This document shows positions 1-12,495 of a stretch of DNA of 64,000 nucleotides, in pieces (positions within the stretch are counted from its first letter, which is position 1; each line of letters starts with the position of its first letter). The DNA is from Mesorhabditis belari (lineage: Eukaryota > Nematoda > Chromadorea > Rhabditida > Rhabditidae), in contig CAUEEP010000742.1 in NCBI GenBank assembly GCA_958450365.1, positions 5,697,501 to 5,761,500 of the forward strand, in the 5' to 3' direction. A model generated the notes under the pieces. It worked only from the letters and a program-made list of their open reading frames with translations, was not told the origin of the DNA and ran no database searches. The position numbers and the translations under genes were made by a program.

Positions 1-708
1 GATACGCAGAGTCAAGAATTTTAAAGTTAAAAGGCGCCAGAGCCGGTTTCTTGTTTGCTCAACTCCCCTTTTGTTTTTTTAGAGCTGGTGACTGATGTAT
101 GGCGCCAGATTTTTGTCCCTTTTATTCTCCATATGATTTTCAAATCCTAAAAAATTGTAGACAGTTTCGTTGAAAACTTTGTTAGACATTTTTGTTCAAA
201 AAAAACCAGATTTTGAACCAAGATTATGTCTTAGGTCTAATTGACGAGAGTATCTAGTCAAATTTGCTTCACTTGGCTGGCAAAATGCATGAACCTTTAG
301 TCTACTTTGTTTTGAACAAATAGGCAGATATAAATAAGTGATAACTAATTTTTTTTTTCTTTGAATTAGATTAATGAGTTTAGCTATCTGATACCTACAT
401 TGACGAAGCTGATGATCACAAAAGGTTATGCATAACTCAATTTCTTCCAGAGAACAATGCATCGATCAATCACAAAAACCCTTATTGCTATGATAAGAAA
501 ACAATAAATATTAAACCACAAATTTCCATTACAGTTTGCATTGAGAAAACTCTTTAGTTCTTTATTGTCTACAATTTTTGTTTTTTAAGCTCGTCTTTCT
601 TTAAAAGTCTGGTGAAAAGCTTATAGTTTGCTTGCTTGCTGCTTATAATTTTTGGATACAAACAAAACAACTTATTAAGACTTTTGAAAAACTGATTTTT
701 CACAGCGT
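1..708. other. No gene recognised
   Basis: AT-rich sequence with poly-A/T runs. Short open frames here match no family I know and have no convincing splice or start context. I see no RNA gene or repeat structure. Confidence 0.5.
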
Positions 709-2136
709 TTACACGTCTTTATCACACATGCAAGAGTGGCTCGAGTTGGGGTAGCCTGAAAGAGAATCGGGATCAGAAATCGTTCTTGTTCTTCGCTGAA
801 TTTTTCCAGAAAAGAATTTTTCTTCAAAACATTCTGCCAAGGATTGTTTATAGCAAAAAAAATTTGAGATGCTTCTGTGAAAAGGTGAGAAAGCACGTCG
901 CGAGTCGAAAAGTCGCGAGCCGAAATCGAATCTTTGTGCGTATCTTGATCCCTCATTGAGTTTCACGATCTCTTGAGATGTATTCCAAATGACACTTTTC
1001 AAATCCTTATAATAACCTCTTGCCACGTACGGAAACTCCTCCGTCTCGTCAAAAGACTCTTCCGTCGCGTCATAACAGTCAAAAGAATCAGAACCGTAAA
1101 AAATGAATATCGTCTCCCTTTTGACATAAATTTTGAGAAAGTCCTCGAGCCAGTCCAGTCCTTTTCGGTTCCCCATTTCTCGTTCATCCTTGTATTCGCC
1201 AACCAGAAATATGAGCTGAATCGAGTCGGGAATTTCTGGAAGTAAATCAACAAGATGCACAAATGGAGCTTTCCACGTGAGCACTCGGCACTCTTTTTTC
1301 AATGCCAAGCTTTTGAGTGCCCTTGCCACTGGACCAAGAATCTCATTGGGCAGTACTTCATGATCAAAATGCAAATCTAATTTTTGAAAGTTGAACTGAG
1401 AGATGAGCTCCAGAAGATGAATTGTCGACATCTCGAGCTCGAGTGCTAGCTCTTCAAAGCAAAAATTTCTCCACATTTTCTCGCTTTTTTGTAAAAGATC
1501 ATCTAGGTATGGGGTTCGTTGTTCCGCCGGATATTTCCATTGTCCAATCCTAAGACGTTGAGTCTTGATTTTTGGGAAAAGTGTAAGGAAAATCGTCTGG
1601 AAACGATGGGACAATTTTTGTGAATTGGGTAAGCATTTAAAAAATGCAAAACCAAGTGTGTCGTCGTCGTCGCTTTCAGGAGATTTCTCGAAAAGTACAC
1701 CATCTTCCAAAAAACGAAGAGAAATGAAATCAGAAGAGAACAGCTCAAGAGAGATTTCGAGCAGAAGACATTCAGTATCATTTTCCGAATATGAAACAAT
1801 CTCAAAGCCAATTTCTTTTACAAGCTTTGGTAAAAGTTGGCTTTGAAGAAACGATCGACGAATTTCGGTGTTAACTTTCATCAATGCTGGCTGATCTCTT
1901 GCATGATTATGAACAATATTTTGGAGTTCTTTTGGCAGGGATAAAATAGAGAATCTCATTATTAAATAAGAATCGATTTGAGAAAGAATTCCCAATTTGA
2001 GGGAAAGAAGAGATAAGAACGAAAAACCATAATAAGTGTCCCATAAAAAAGTGTTCAATTTTGTCACCATGAAAAATTTTTTCTGTTGATTTTTCATAGT
2101 ACATCGTGGTGTAAAAAATGAGCCACACAATAGCAA
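709..2136 (-). CDS. F-box-like orphan protein
   Basis: An uninterrupted reading frame of up to 475 codons, far longer than chance in this AT-rich DNA and intronless unlike most neighbours. Near residue 60 a Met is followed by a segment (LSLPKELQNIV, then hydrophobic residues about 20 positions on) that resembles the first half of an F-box, the Skp1-binding motif of SCF ubiquitin ligases. If that is right, the start is probably the Met at 1959; the 59 residues upstream are hydrophobic and could be a 5' leader. The rest has an acidic patch (SESDDDD) and Leu-rich stretches but no domain I can name, which is usual for the large, fast-evolving nematode F-box families. Expression and start codon are unproven; the F-box reading is inference. 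Confidence 0.4.
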   Translation of the reverse strand: MLLCGSFFTPRCTMKNQQKKFFMVTKLNTFLWDTYYGFSFLSLLSLKLGILSQIDSYLIMRFSILSLPKELQNIVHNHARDQPALMKVNTEIRRSFLQSQLLPKLVKEIGFEIVSYSENDTECLLLEISLELFSSDFISLRFLEDGVLFEKSPESDDDDTLGFAFFKCLPNSQKLSHRFQTIFLTLFPKIKTQRLRIGQWKYPAEQRTPYLDDLLQKSEKMWRNFCFEELALELEMSTIHLLELISQFNFQKLDLHFDHEVLPNEILGPVARALKSLALKKECRVLTWKAPFVHLVDLLPEIPDSIQLIFLVGEYKDEREMGNRKGLDWLEDFLKIYVKRETIFIFYGSDSFDCYDATEESFDETEEFPYVARGYYKDLKSVIWNTSQEIVKLNEGSRYAQRFDFGSRLFDSRRAFSPFHRSISNFFCYKQSLAECFEEKFFSGKIQRRTRTISDPDSLSGYPNSSHSCMCDKDV

Positions 2137-3194
2137 AAAGATTATTTTTTTGACAATTTCATGAATAAGTCAGGTCATGTGATGGTCGAAAACCCAAAGC
2201 GTGAAAATGAAAACCCCAAGCTATGCATGTAATGGGACTTCTTCATTTCCTTATTTTACCACTTTTTGATGACCGATTTTGATGAATTTCGCTCAAAAGT
2301 CAACTTTCGATTTGCTGGTACAAAAATATTAGCTGCATTCTAGAACTATCAAAAAAAGTTTTATATTTACTCTTTACATGTCAATTCTGAATCTGAATTC
2401 TTGTGATCTTTTTCACCAAAGCTTAAAAATATTCAGCTAAATGTTAAATGCAAATTTTGCGTTTAAGCAAGCCAAAAATATCTTTTTTCCGTCTTTGAAT
2501 TTTGTCTTATTTCAGTCACTCATTTCAGTCTAGCGTGGTTTTGGTTACAGTACCTAGGGGTTTTTATACGTGGAGGATCCCAATCCGCAACTAGATTAAC
2601 TATCGTACCATCAAAATTACGCATCTTTGTTATTCTCGGAGAGGTGGTTGTTTATTGTTAGCTTTTTCTTAGGAGTTATCGAGAAATCTAGTCGGTCCAC
2701 CGGTGTGCCATCCGTGAATATGTTAAATGTGTTTGAGATCATATAAATCCTATTCAAAATTGCTTCACCCTTTTTTCCCCGGACATTCATGTTCTACAAA
2801 AAGATTCTCCCCATGACATTTTCATTAATGGTAAGCTGTTAATTGTCTTGCCAGTAGCTAGATAATTTTGGTTGGAACCAGGACAGATTTCAAAACTAGA
2901 GCTATTGTTAATCTCATTCATCACAAGAAATCTAAATTTTTTCATTTGTCTCAAATGCTTCCATTCAAATTCAACCCACTCAATCTGAAAGAATTGATTC
3001 TCGAGAAGAATTCATGGGGCTACAATTTCTGAAGTTGAATTCCGCGTTTCGATATAGCATTCTCAACAAAGGACTTTTTTCAATGTTTCACCTCGATTTC
3101 CCCGTTTGGAAGTGAGCTAATTGCAGAACAAAGTAATATTATCGTTAAATTTCTACTTTTATACACAGACGAATAGATCCAATTGAAAAAGAGT
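2137..3194. other. Intergenic, no gene recognised
   Basis: About 1 kb of AT-rich sequence between two minus-strand genes. It should contain the 5' region of the F-box-like gene and the 3' region of the PLD gene. No conserved coding segment, RNA gene or repeat was recognised. Confidence 0.5.
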
Positions 3195-6100
3195 CTATAA
3201 TGTGGCTGTTGGATCTATCCGATTGCCTCGATTATCGTAGTGAGAGATATCGGTGGCATATTCGGAATCCCAATCTCGCATGAACACGTCTTGAGTCTGA
3301 AAAATAGAGTAAACCTGAACAACTGTAACTTGGTTCAGAAAGGTTGAATCAATTTCAACATTAACACGCACCTGTCTGACAATTTTCGCCGTTTCCTGTG
3401 CATTGTCAGCTCTCACAATGACCCCAATCCCCGCCGTATTCAACCAATAATCAGCCGACCAATTTGATGTTCCTGGAAGTTCACAATAATGCCTTTATTT
3501 TAAAATAACATTCTCACCAATGTACAAAGTGCTCTCGGTGACGAAATACTTGTTATGTTGAACTCTTGCATAAACCTTGTCCGTGATATCTCCATCGGGT
3601 GGAATCTCGAAGATTCTCACTTCGATCTCTCCCTGCGTGCCCGGTTTGCAAGTTGTGTCTGAAAATTCAATTACTTTATCTAAAAAGGTAAAGCTAGGTA
3701 AAGTTTTGAGGCAATCAATGAGTCAAAAGGTAGCTTGCATTGAAGTCTAAATCAACTCTCTTACATTGCACGGCCCATGTACACGGCAATGATCCATTCA
3801 ACGAGGCCATTGAGTGCAAATAGCCGAAAAATTGAAACGACGTGTGCGACCATTTTGACATCATGAACTAAAACTGAGAATTGTGACTGCTGTGAGAACC
3901 TTTTACAAGAAGATCTTCATCGACCCTCGACTCACCTTGACTTTAACCCCTCGAAAAGCTGCCCTTCTGATCGCGTCATCCAACGCCGAATAGTAACTGA
4001 AAGCTGTTTTAGCAAATAATCTGTATACAAATCTTTAGAATAAACAATTCTATGTGTCCTCTACATCAAAATCTCACTAGTTTGACTTCAAATACAACGT
4101 AGCCGGAATGTAGTCCATGACAGCCAAATGAACGAAACTCGTCGATTCATCAATCACCTCAAAAAAAAAAGTAAACAGGTTGGATATATTAGGTTGGAAA
4201 GAAAGTTCTCGGAAAAAGATTTGACTGGAATTTCTTAAAAACGAATCCACGAATTCAAGAACATTTTGTTCTATAATTTACAAGTAAACTCCAAGAAATT
4301 ACTCCTAAAAAAATGAGTGCAGCTTTCCCTGAAAATTTTCGAGATTTTTGAAAAATTCTTATTTTCCAGCTTAAATTCAGCTCACAGTGCACCAATTTTC
4401 CAGCTTTTTGCACCAGAAAAACGATTTCTTATGAGGTGAAGCTAGCATAAATGAGCAATACGCTCTATAATCTCTATTTTTGACCAAAAATTTTTTACAG
4501 AGAAGCTGCATTTCAAAAAATAATTTTTTTTGGTGTCACCTTCTTGGCACTGGGTTTTTGCTAAAATAGGTGATTCTGAAAAGTTAAAAGCATTAGATAA
4601 AATTTGCCTTAGTCACAAATTTTCTCTATTTTAAGTACTTGATTTTGGGTTTTGAATGGGACCCATTCCCTATCCATTAACCCATTAAAAACTTGTCTAA
4701 AGGCTGGTCACTCAAAAAGTGACCAAGTCACTTCAGCTGAAGAAGTCTCTTATTTTTTACCTGAAGCCCACTCTAATTTATTTTGCCAAAAACTTTTTGA
4801 AATATAGTCGTTTCTCAAAAAATCTGGGAAGAATTGATGGCTTGTTTCTTGAGAAATCATTGTACAAACTCTTTCTACGAACTTTCTTAGCCAACCTAAT
4901 ATTTTTCTGTTTTGCTTTTTCTTCCAAAATTCCAACCTTTACCATCGCATCAATGTCATTCTCGCGACCACACGCATTGAAATCTGGTGGAGCACTCTTA
5001 AAAATAGGAAAGTACGTTAAGGTAAGTTAGTATCGCTAGAAGTTGAACTATCGCTAGTATCGCTAGAAGTAAGTTAGTATCGCTAGAACTGCAGCGATTT
5101 CAATCGAAGTTCTGTATATTAGCCACTCTCATTACCGATATATAAACATCAAGATCGGTTTGTGGTTGGGGCACAGTATAGGGATTGCCGTGTCGAGCCG
5201 GAACCCAACGAGATTCGGGCCATGTGGTGGGAACCTGGAAAAGGAGACGGTAATGAAGATCGGGAATGAAGATCGGTAATGAAGATCTTGTATACCTTGG
5301 CATCAGGTAGCCCAAGATCCCAATAAGTGTCGAGAATTTTCTCGACATCTTGTGCAATGCATGGACAGTTCACACCAAGGATTCCAAGCTCTTTGACCTG
5401 AACAGTTTCAAGTAGATAGAAAATTATACAATTTTAGTACAGTGTGTTGGTCAGTATTTTAGCCTACTTCAGTAATATTCTATATCTTCAGTAATATTGC
5501 CACAAACTTGTCTCAACGATCTCCAATCGAAATTCGCCGATCCGACATAAAAATGTGTGCTATCAATCGACCAACTCTTTGTGTGAATGATCCCGAAAAT
5601 GATTAAATTTTTAAATAATCTTAAATGATTGTGATGTAAAGTCATTATTATTCTTACAAGAACATAATTTTTCAAACAAAAAACCTGCTCCAAGCAGTTT
5701 ACTGAAGTCAAGTGATCGAACTTTGATATTTGATGAAAGTTTCTCCATATCCGTCGCCTCATAAGTCATTGTTGCTACAAAGTTAAAGTTTTAAAACTTA
5801 AAGCTTTGAAACTTTTAGTCAGTAATTAATGCTTGCGAAAGTTCTTACAGCTCAGGCTCAGGTCCAGATTTTGTGCGATTTGCACTTGAATGTTCCTTTT
5901 TGCAGTGGCAATGATCCCATCGTAGACGTCTTTCCCCTAAAATGTGAAGGTAGTTGTTAGTAAAGTCAGCGAATACTTTCTGAATCTTAACAATCATCAA
6001 CAAATGACTCACATCTTGCGCCGAATTGTTTGGATCGGAGAAATTAGCAGGTAAATCCTTATCATCTTCTTTCAGCAAAGTCCAATAGTAAGAGCCGATC

Positions 6101-6616
6101 TTTACATTATTCTTCGCCAAATCTAAGTCAAGTTTTAATCTTTGCTACCAATCAAATCACCGAGTAATTTCAGCCAACATTGAGTGGTGGAATTGTTCGG
6201 TTTATCGAGATTCATTCCATCGGGGATCGATTCACAAAGATAGAATCTGAAAATGAGAGAAAAGAAGTTTGGAAATGGGTTTGAGTTTGGTTTGATCTAT
6301 TGGTTGGGGGAAAAAAGTGGGCGCCGAAAAAAAAAAAAAATTTTAAAAAAATAAAAAAACTTTTTTTTTAAAATTTTTTTTTTTTTTTTAAATATTTTTT
6401 TTTAATTTTTTATAAAAATATTATTTAAAAAAAAAAAAAAAAAAATTCCTCCCCCCAAAAAAAAAATAAAAATATAAAAAAAAAAAAATTATTATTTAAA
6501 AAAAAATTATTTTTTTTTTTTTATTTTTTTTTTTATTTTTTTTATTTTTTTTTTTTATTTTTTTTTTTTATAAATATGGGGTTTTTTTTTGTGGTAAAAT
6601 TTTTAAAGGGGGTTTG

Positions 6617-6649
<33 letters not shown>

Positions 6650-6735
6650 TTTTTTTTATACATAAAGGGGGGAAGGTTTTGGGATTTTTTTTTTTTGTTT
6701 TTTGGGGGGGGGGGGGTGTTTTTTTTGGGGGGGGG

Positions 6736-6770
<35 letters not shown>

Positions 6771-7165
6771 GGGAAGGTGTGGGGGGGGGGGCGGCGCCCC
6801 CCCCCCCCCCCCCCCTATAAGCACTCACTCGCATGTATTTTCACATTTCGGTAATGGTGGTGGTTGGCAGGTTGTTGGTGGAGCTGATGTCACATTGGGC
6901 AACCCGTTGAATCCGGTTGTTGGTGTTTCGAGGTTGTTTGGTTGAGTGGAAGGATTTGAGGGTGAATCCGATTTTTTCAGATTATCGCGAAGGTAGACAT
7001 GGTCCTGAAAAATTTTCTAGTATGGGTCTCATTGCTTTGGCAATTAAATTCCCCTTCTTATACTTACTGCAATTTGAAATCCAGTGTTGACAAGAATTAA
7101 AATGGCAACAAGGGCAAAGGCGATAAAGCCTTGAAGGGATATTCCTCGGGATTTCTCCAGTTTTA
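3195..7165 (-). CDS. PLD3/PLD4-type phospholipase D-family protein
   Basis: Multi-exon minus-strand gene. A membrane segment near 7,080-7,150 ([17 protein letters not shown]) precedes a Pro/Thr-rich linker, so this is a type II membrane protein with a lumenal catalytic part, as in PLD3/PLD4 (lysosomal 5'-3' exonucleases). Conserved blocks in order: [11 protein letters not shown] (about 6,230); IGSYYWTLL (about 6,090); first HKD motif HTKSWSID followed by [13 protein letters not shown] (about 5,580-5,520); [17 protein letters not shown] (about 5,000-4,950); second HKD motif HNKYFVTE followed by [14 protein letters not shown] (about 3,570-3,450). The second motif ends in Glu instead of Asp, as in animal PLD3. 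Stop is at 3195-3197. The first exon and start codon were not resolved because an in-frame stop lies just upstream of the membrane segment. Introns carry a mariner-type MITE and a homopolymer tract. Confidence 0.88.
4189..4899. mobile_element. Non-autonomous mariner-type element in PLD intron
   Basis: Both ends carry the inverted terminal sequence TTAGGTTGG followed by related A/G-rich bases containing AAGAAAGTTC. Each end is flanked by TA, the mariner target duplication. The 711-bp interior has no transposase motifs in any frame. It lies entirely in an intron of the PLD-like gene. The ends differ from the mariner at 12,496-13,735 beyond the first nine bases, so it belongs to another family. 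Confidence 0.7.
5025..5090. repeat. Short tandem repeat in PLD intron
   Basis: The unit AGTATCGCTAGAA and variants recur about four times in direct orientation between two coding exons of the PLD-like gene. It looks like ordinary minisatellite growth. Confidence 0.6.
6321..6815. repeat. Homopolymer tract (A/T then G/C runs)
   Basis: About 500 bases made almost only of long A and T runs, then G runs, ending in a C run. It sits inside an intron (6,247-6,828) of the PLD-like gene, whose flanking exons are intact and join in frame. Such sequence is unlike the rest of the window and suggests a low-quality consensus over a difficult repeat. The Pro- and Gly-rich open frames across it are artefacts of the runs. 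Confidence 0.85.
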
Positions 7166-8018
7166 TCCAAAAGTGAAAAAGTTAATCTTTCTGGAAGTGT
7201 TTCAACAAAATAACATTGTTAAAAAGAAGCAAAATAAGTTGCGTAAATTGCGTACTTCTTGTACAAAAGTACAAGAAGTAAGATGTTTTTAAGAATTTTT
7301 TTAAGAAAGAAGAATTAAACCCGTTGAGTTGATCAACTTTCAGACACACAAAAAAACCAATAATGAGCCAGCAAATAACTTTCTATCCCAAAAAGACACT
7401 GTCAATCAAAAAAAATTTGTCATAAAACCCGTTTTAAGCTCATAAATCACCCCGTAAATCGGCAATACTAGCTAGTTTTATTTGACTTCTTTCCTTCACT
7501 TCTTTCCCTCCCTTCTTTCCCTCACTTCTTTCCCCCCTTCTTTCGGGATTTCCCCTGTTATCACCATTCAGTAGCCCTCCCCGACGTGTGCCTTTCCACT
7601 CGAATTTGGAATTGCAAGCAGATTCCCCAAAAATTTAAAGCCGATTTGGGCGATTGATCCTTTGAGAAAACATGCCAGCTTTTAAGCTTCCAAATTCTTT
7701 TTTTTTGCTACTGATAACTTCTGTTCAAATCATTTTTGGACTGTGATTGAAATAGAAAAATCTTCATGATATTTTTGCGTGTAAATTGTAAATTTAACAA
7801 TTTATTTTCACCATATAGAAATCATCAATTATACCCGTTATTTTGTATTTTGGACTAGAAGAGGAAAAGCTGAGAATAGCTGAGAAAGAGCTTTCGGTCA
7901 ATTACCCAACCCGGTCAATTAAAGCTACAAAATGGAATTTTAACGAAAATCTAATGAAAATGTAATTAATTCTGTAACTCAAATTAATCAAAATTTTAAA
8001 AAAGAAAACTTTTTTGTT
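7166..8018. other. Intergenic with CT-rich repeat
   Basis: Region between the M14 peptidase gene and the PLD gene. A CT-rich stretch at about 7,485-7,550 repeats CTTCTTTCCCTC-like units. The missing first exon and promoter of the PLD gene should lie here. I could not identify the exon with confidence. Confidence 0.5.
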
Positions 8019-10584
8019 TTAATTTGCGTATTGCTGGGCGACTTTCCGAGCGACAACCAAAATCCCTTGGAAAACCTCGGTTGACGTGGAAAGGATTTGA
8101 TTCGCGGGCAGATTGAAATCGTATCTAGAAATGATTAAATACTTTAATCTGAAAATATATAGACAAATCTTTTGCTAAACAATTCTTTAAATAACGTTTA
8201 AACTCCTTTACCTCAAATCATCCTCAGATGGGGCCAATTCGACAGTGTAAACATATTTGATGCCTAAACTCTTCGCGTAATCATCCGATGCTCCAGCAGC
8301 CGGATCTGAATCAAACTTTTGATTGCAATTCCCACCATTCATGCAATGAGCTTCAATTTGTTTATCCAACTCACACATTCCATCAGCCGAATTCTCCACA
8401 CTATATTGAGTTCCCCTCACTTGTGCGATCGCCTTTTGAGCCGCATTCCCAAGATCGATCTGATTGTGAGAAATTCGTTATTTAAATCGAAGAAACTTTA
8501 TAATCAAAAGAATTTTAATCTCAAAAAGATAAGTAAATTGAAATCTAAAATGATCCTCACCAAATCTTGCACATCTGGTGGATAGGTCTTCACCGCGTAT
8601 CCCCATGGATACACCCAATTCTGACCGTAGCTGTGCAGCGTTATGTAGGCCTGAATTTGTTAGTTAACTAATTCAGTAGCTAATTTGTTAGTTAACTCTA
8701 CCTTGATACTGTATATCATCTATATATTATCTAGATAGGTTTTCAAGAATTACTTTTATTTGTTGTTTGTTGTTGTCGAGGAAATTTTTGAGTGCCTGTG
8801 TCTCGGGTTCCGAAGCAGCCTTCGGTCCCTTGTAGATCTCGCTAAAAGACGAATATGGCTTTTTGTCTTTGCACGTTGTACGGATTTTCTGTAATTTACG
8901 TAGATCATCAATCTTTCAAAATTGAGATGTTTTCAGATTTAGATTTGGAGCTATAAGGGCTATAAAAATTGGTTTTACTATTAGAAAGAGCTATATTTTC
9001 TCTGCAATTTTCTCACAGAAAATCCGAAGCAGCCTTGGGTATAGATCTCGCTAAAACACAAAATATGACTTTTTATAGATAAAAATCTACAAATGTCTTC
9101 CTTGTATGTATACAAATATGCAACTTTCAATGGCCTATATGCTTCTAAACATGGCCTATATGGCCTATATGCCTCTACTTCTAAATGCCATCCATCCAAA
9201 CCTGCACGAGTTTGACTCGGTTCCTGAGAATCCATAATAGAATGGGAAATTCCGATTCAAATCCACCCCAAAGCATTGATTCGGTTGAGGGGTTCTGCAA
9301 AGATTTTAGATAATAAAGTCTTTCTTAAAGTCAAATTTAAAACGAACAAATTCTTCCTCCACATCCTATATCCTTTTCTTGTATGAGTATATCCATCGGG
9401 ATTCAAATTTGGCGCAATAATGATATCGATTTGTCGAAGAAGAGAGGCGTATTTCGTTGAATTTGTTAGCTGAAAAGCAAATGCTTCTTTGATTTTGAAT
9501 ATTTTGTGGAATAATTGCGATGAATCGAATCCCTCACCTCATTTGTGATCCAAAGAGCCACAGCTGGGGCAATCCATTCTCGTGCATGAATGCCTGCATC
9601 AATGAAGAATATCGGTTTTGTTTGATTTATTGGGTAACCAATCTGAAAGGTAGATGGGTAGGTAGATAGGGAATCGGATTGGAAAACAAAGATTGGAAAA
9701 CAAAGATTGCATTTTAAAGGAATACTGTATGATCTCTCTATACTGTATGATTTTTCCCATTTCACCTTCAAATACTGAATCGATTTCCCCTGAAAGCTTT
9801 TCCCCATCGTTCCCATTTTCACAAAACTCGGATTTCTTTGAGCAATTGATTCGATGAAAGCCATTTGCTAAACAATGGATTAAAAGGTTTAAGATCAAAT
9901 CTATTTTACTTCAGAAAGATCATGATATTCATCAAGTGTATAGTTACTCATTGTCCCAGTTTTCATTGTCTTTTGTTGATATTGAAGAGGAGCTGTGGCA
10001 ATTGAACGCTTCTCACGGTCATTTGTGTCAAAGGAAACATCTGAATGTTATAAACTTTCAAGAAATTTCGATTTTCTAACCTTTACTCTCAAAATTGGCT
10101 CCAGCATTTTGTAGTTTTTGTGAGATAATTGAAAAATCTGATGGATTCGCAAAGATCACAGCTTTCTGTCCGATTGATCGAGCTTTTCGCACAAAATCAA
10201 CCTGAATATAGAGATATTGGGCAGTCGAATGTCTTTAAGATTTTAAGACTAAAGTTTAAGATCAAATATAAAGAAAAATTGATGAAGAATAAGTTGAAGT
10301 TCAACTTTTTCAAATATTATTTCTTATAAACTAACATTGTCTTCTGTATACAATTGACTGAGAAGCTGAAGATCTCTTTTGTGTCGAGCCGTAATCTCAA
10401 CGAATTTGTACCTGAAATCAATAGTTCTTTAAGTGTTATGAATCTTGAATTCCTTCAACTTATGAACTTTAATAGTTGAAGAAATCTTTGATCAAACTCA
10501 CTCGTCATATACATTCTCCGTTGCAAAGAGTGAAATCAAGAGGAAATTACCACAAAATAGCGCCCCGAATATCCATAGCACCAT
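8019..10584 (-). CDS. Secreted M14 metallocarboxypeptidase (CPA/CPB type)
   Basis: Nine or ten exons give a complete zinc carboxypeptidase. The start at 10584 opens a hydrophobic signal peptide (MVLWIFGALFCGNFLLISLF). A propeptide-like region follows (about 10,410-9,915). Catalytic landmarks: zinc motif GIHAREWI (H-x-x-E; about 9,590); NLNPDGY (about 9,400); GVDLNRNFPF substrate-binding Asn-Arg (about 9,270); HSYGQ third zinc ligand (about 8,640); YTVELAPSED carrying the catalytic Glu (about 8,240). The last exon ends QQYAN-stop at 8019. Family knowledge: these enzymes are made as secreted zymogens and remove C-terminal residues from peptides in gut or cuticle matrices. All active-site residues seem present, so an active enzyme is likely. 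Its substrate class (A-like or B-like) was not determined. Confidence 0.92.
9017..9190. repeat. Decayed exon copy and minisatellite in M14 intron
   Basis: Positions 9,017-9,067 closely match coding exon sequence at 8,807-8,862 of the same gene, sharing TTTTAGCGAGATCT and AAGGCTGCTTCGG. Small indels break its frame. Next to it, about 9,125-9,185, a GGCCTATATG-type unit repeats four times. The copy lies in the intron just upstream of the intact exon. Confidence 0.7.
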
Positions 10585-12495
10585 CTAAAAAGGAAATTGT
10601 CTAAGAAGAAAACTAATTGCAAGTCAAATTAAGAAAGATTTTTAAGCCCAAGTTATACAAAACTAGCAAAATGAATGGTAGATGGATAAAATTGTGAAGA
10701 AGTATCAAACGTTGCAGCACTTAGGAGTGACCGAATCAAAACTAGTACTTTGACGCCATGTTTGGTCAAGATGAAGACCTGATCATCAATAACAGCCGTA
10801 TTCACGCTATAGAAAAGGGGTAAAGGTGTTCATAGACTTCATGGGAGAGGCTGGGAAAGGCCCACTCTCGGAGACCTTTGGGAGTACCGGGCCGGACCCC
10901 TTTCCTCTACACCTATCCCCAAATCATCGTCACTCTTTTCCCATCACACTACTCCTTTTCCCTCTTCGTCGATGGCATTTTGACAGTTCTCCCCATTCAC
11001 CCCATCACCATCAGAGCTCGCTAGCAGTTCATCCGGATGGTCAGGGTCTTAATCTAGTTTGACGAATCTAATATGTAACAAATCTTTAACCTTACGCTCT
11101 GAGATAAAGAATTCAATTTGTATCCGACTGACAAATGTTAAAAGGATGTTTCTCAATATAAGGGAATGCGGTGAAAGTTTAGCTATCTGTATTGGAAATG
11201 ATTTTAGAGAATGATCTAAAGTTGGAGTGAGAATTGCCGAAATGTTTCTCGACCGTTTGTTAAAGTGAAAAAATCTCAGCTAGAGCGAGCAATTCAAAGT
11301 TCTTGACAAAATAGAGCGACTGATGGGAGAAAAGGGAACTTTTCCGAAAAATGTCTCCGCATCGGTCAAAAAGAGTTGCCTCGTTTTTGTGGTGTTTGTT
11401 TCACAAATAACCCTTGAATAACCCTGGATTCAAAGAAAGGAAAAGATTAAAAAATGATAAAAGTTGAAAAGAATTAGGATTGCAAGATTTTGCAATCCTA
11501 ATTCTCATTAGGATTGCAAAATCTTTTTCAGAACCAAAATGGAGTCATGAGAGCAACCTTTGAAGTAAATGAAACTTGATTTTTTTTAAATTCTCCAACT
11601 CACTATAATTTCATTTTTGCAAAGAAGAGAATAAAGTTTGAGTTTCTGAAAGTTTAGAGTCTTTTTCAACGAATGAATGTAAACTTTAACTCCATCCATA
11701 TCCATATTTGAACAGATTGAATAAGGATGACATCTCTTTCATCCCATCCTACAGCTTTTTTCATATAGTGAAAAGTTTGAAAAGCTCTTTTGCACATCTT
11801 ATTTGTTTGTATATTTATATAAAGAGTCTCATGAAAAATTAGCCGAAAATGGGAGAATTGTGGGGGTGTGAGGAAGAGGATCAAGAGGAAGAGGAAGAGG
11901 GGGAGGAGGAGGGGAGGTGAGGCCAGGGGAGGGATCATTGTTTATTCTCGTCAATTCAACGAGAATCTCCTTTCCACCCCCACAAAAGAATTAAAAAGAA
12001 TCAGTGGGATCAAAGAATTGAAAATTTAGCCTAATTTTGCCTAATTTAGCCCCTCAATTTTCGATGAGTCACTTGTTGTTGAAAAGTGACTCCAAAATGG
12101 CAGAATACAACTGGAAATCGAGTGTTGAACTGAATTAAAATCAGAAAATCTACGAAAACAAAAAAAATTACCGGAACTTTTTAGGAAATCTATTATAATT
12201 TTGTCATGGTAACCCGTTTAGATTGGAAATTTATTCAAAAAAAACTCCGTGGATAATTTCAAAAATGTTTTTACTCAAAAAAATAAGTCATTCGCACGCT
12301 AAGCGCATAGAATTTTAAAATTTCGACTGAAAAATGAGGGAAGAATCGTTCAATGAATCGGCATCAACATCAAGTAAACATGAAAAGGGGTAAAGGGTGA
12401 TTGGAGCGAGAAATGGGAAGAGGAGAACAAAGCCCTTATATTATTTTTCATAACTTTTATCAAAAATTTCTTGAACACATCAAAAGATAGACATA
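10585..12495. other. Intergenic, 1.9 kb, no gene recognised
   Basis: Upstream region of the M14 peptidase gene. Open frames here lack family motifs or splice context. A perfect 14-bp inverted repeat with a 4-nt loop (arms 11,472-11,485 and 11,490-11,503, AATTAGGATTGCAA) is followed by a third direct copy of the arm at about 11,508. A purine-rich GAGGAAGAGG stretch lies at about 11,870-11,930. Confidence 0.5.

Noticed and set aside
3540..3580. Second HKD motif with Glu in place of Asp
   Set aside because: At first it looked like loss of a catalytic residue, but animal PLD3 proteins show the same Glu, so it is normal for the family.
6568..6945. Pro-rich and Gly-rich frames
   Set aside because: They arise from homopolymer runs inside an intron, not from selection on a protein.
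10826..11062. 78-codon Pro/His/Ser-rich frame
   Set aside because: No motif or exon context; it falls in a locally GC-rich patch where stop codons are rare.
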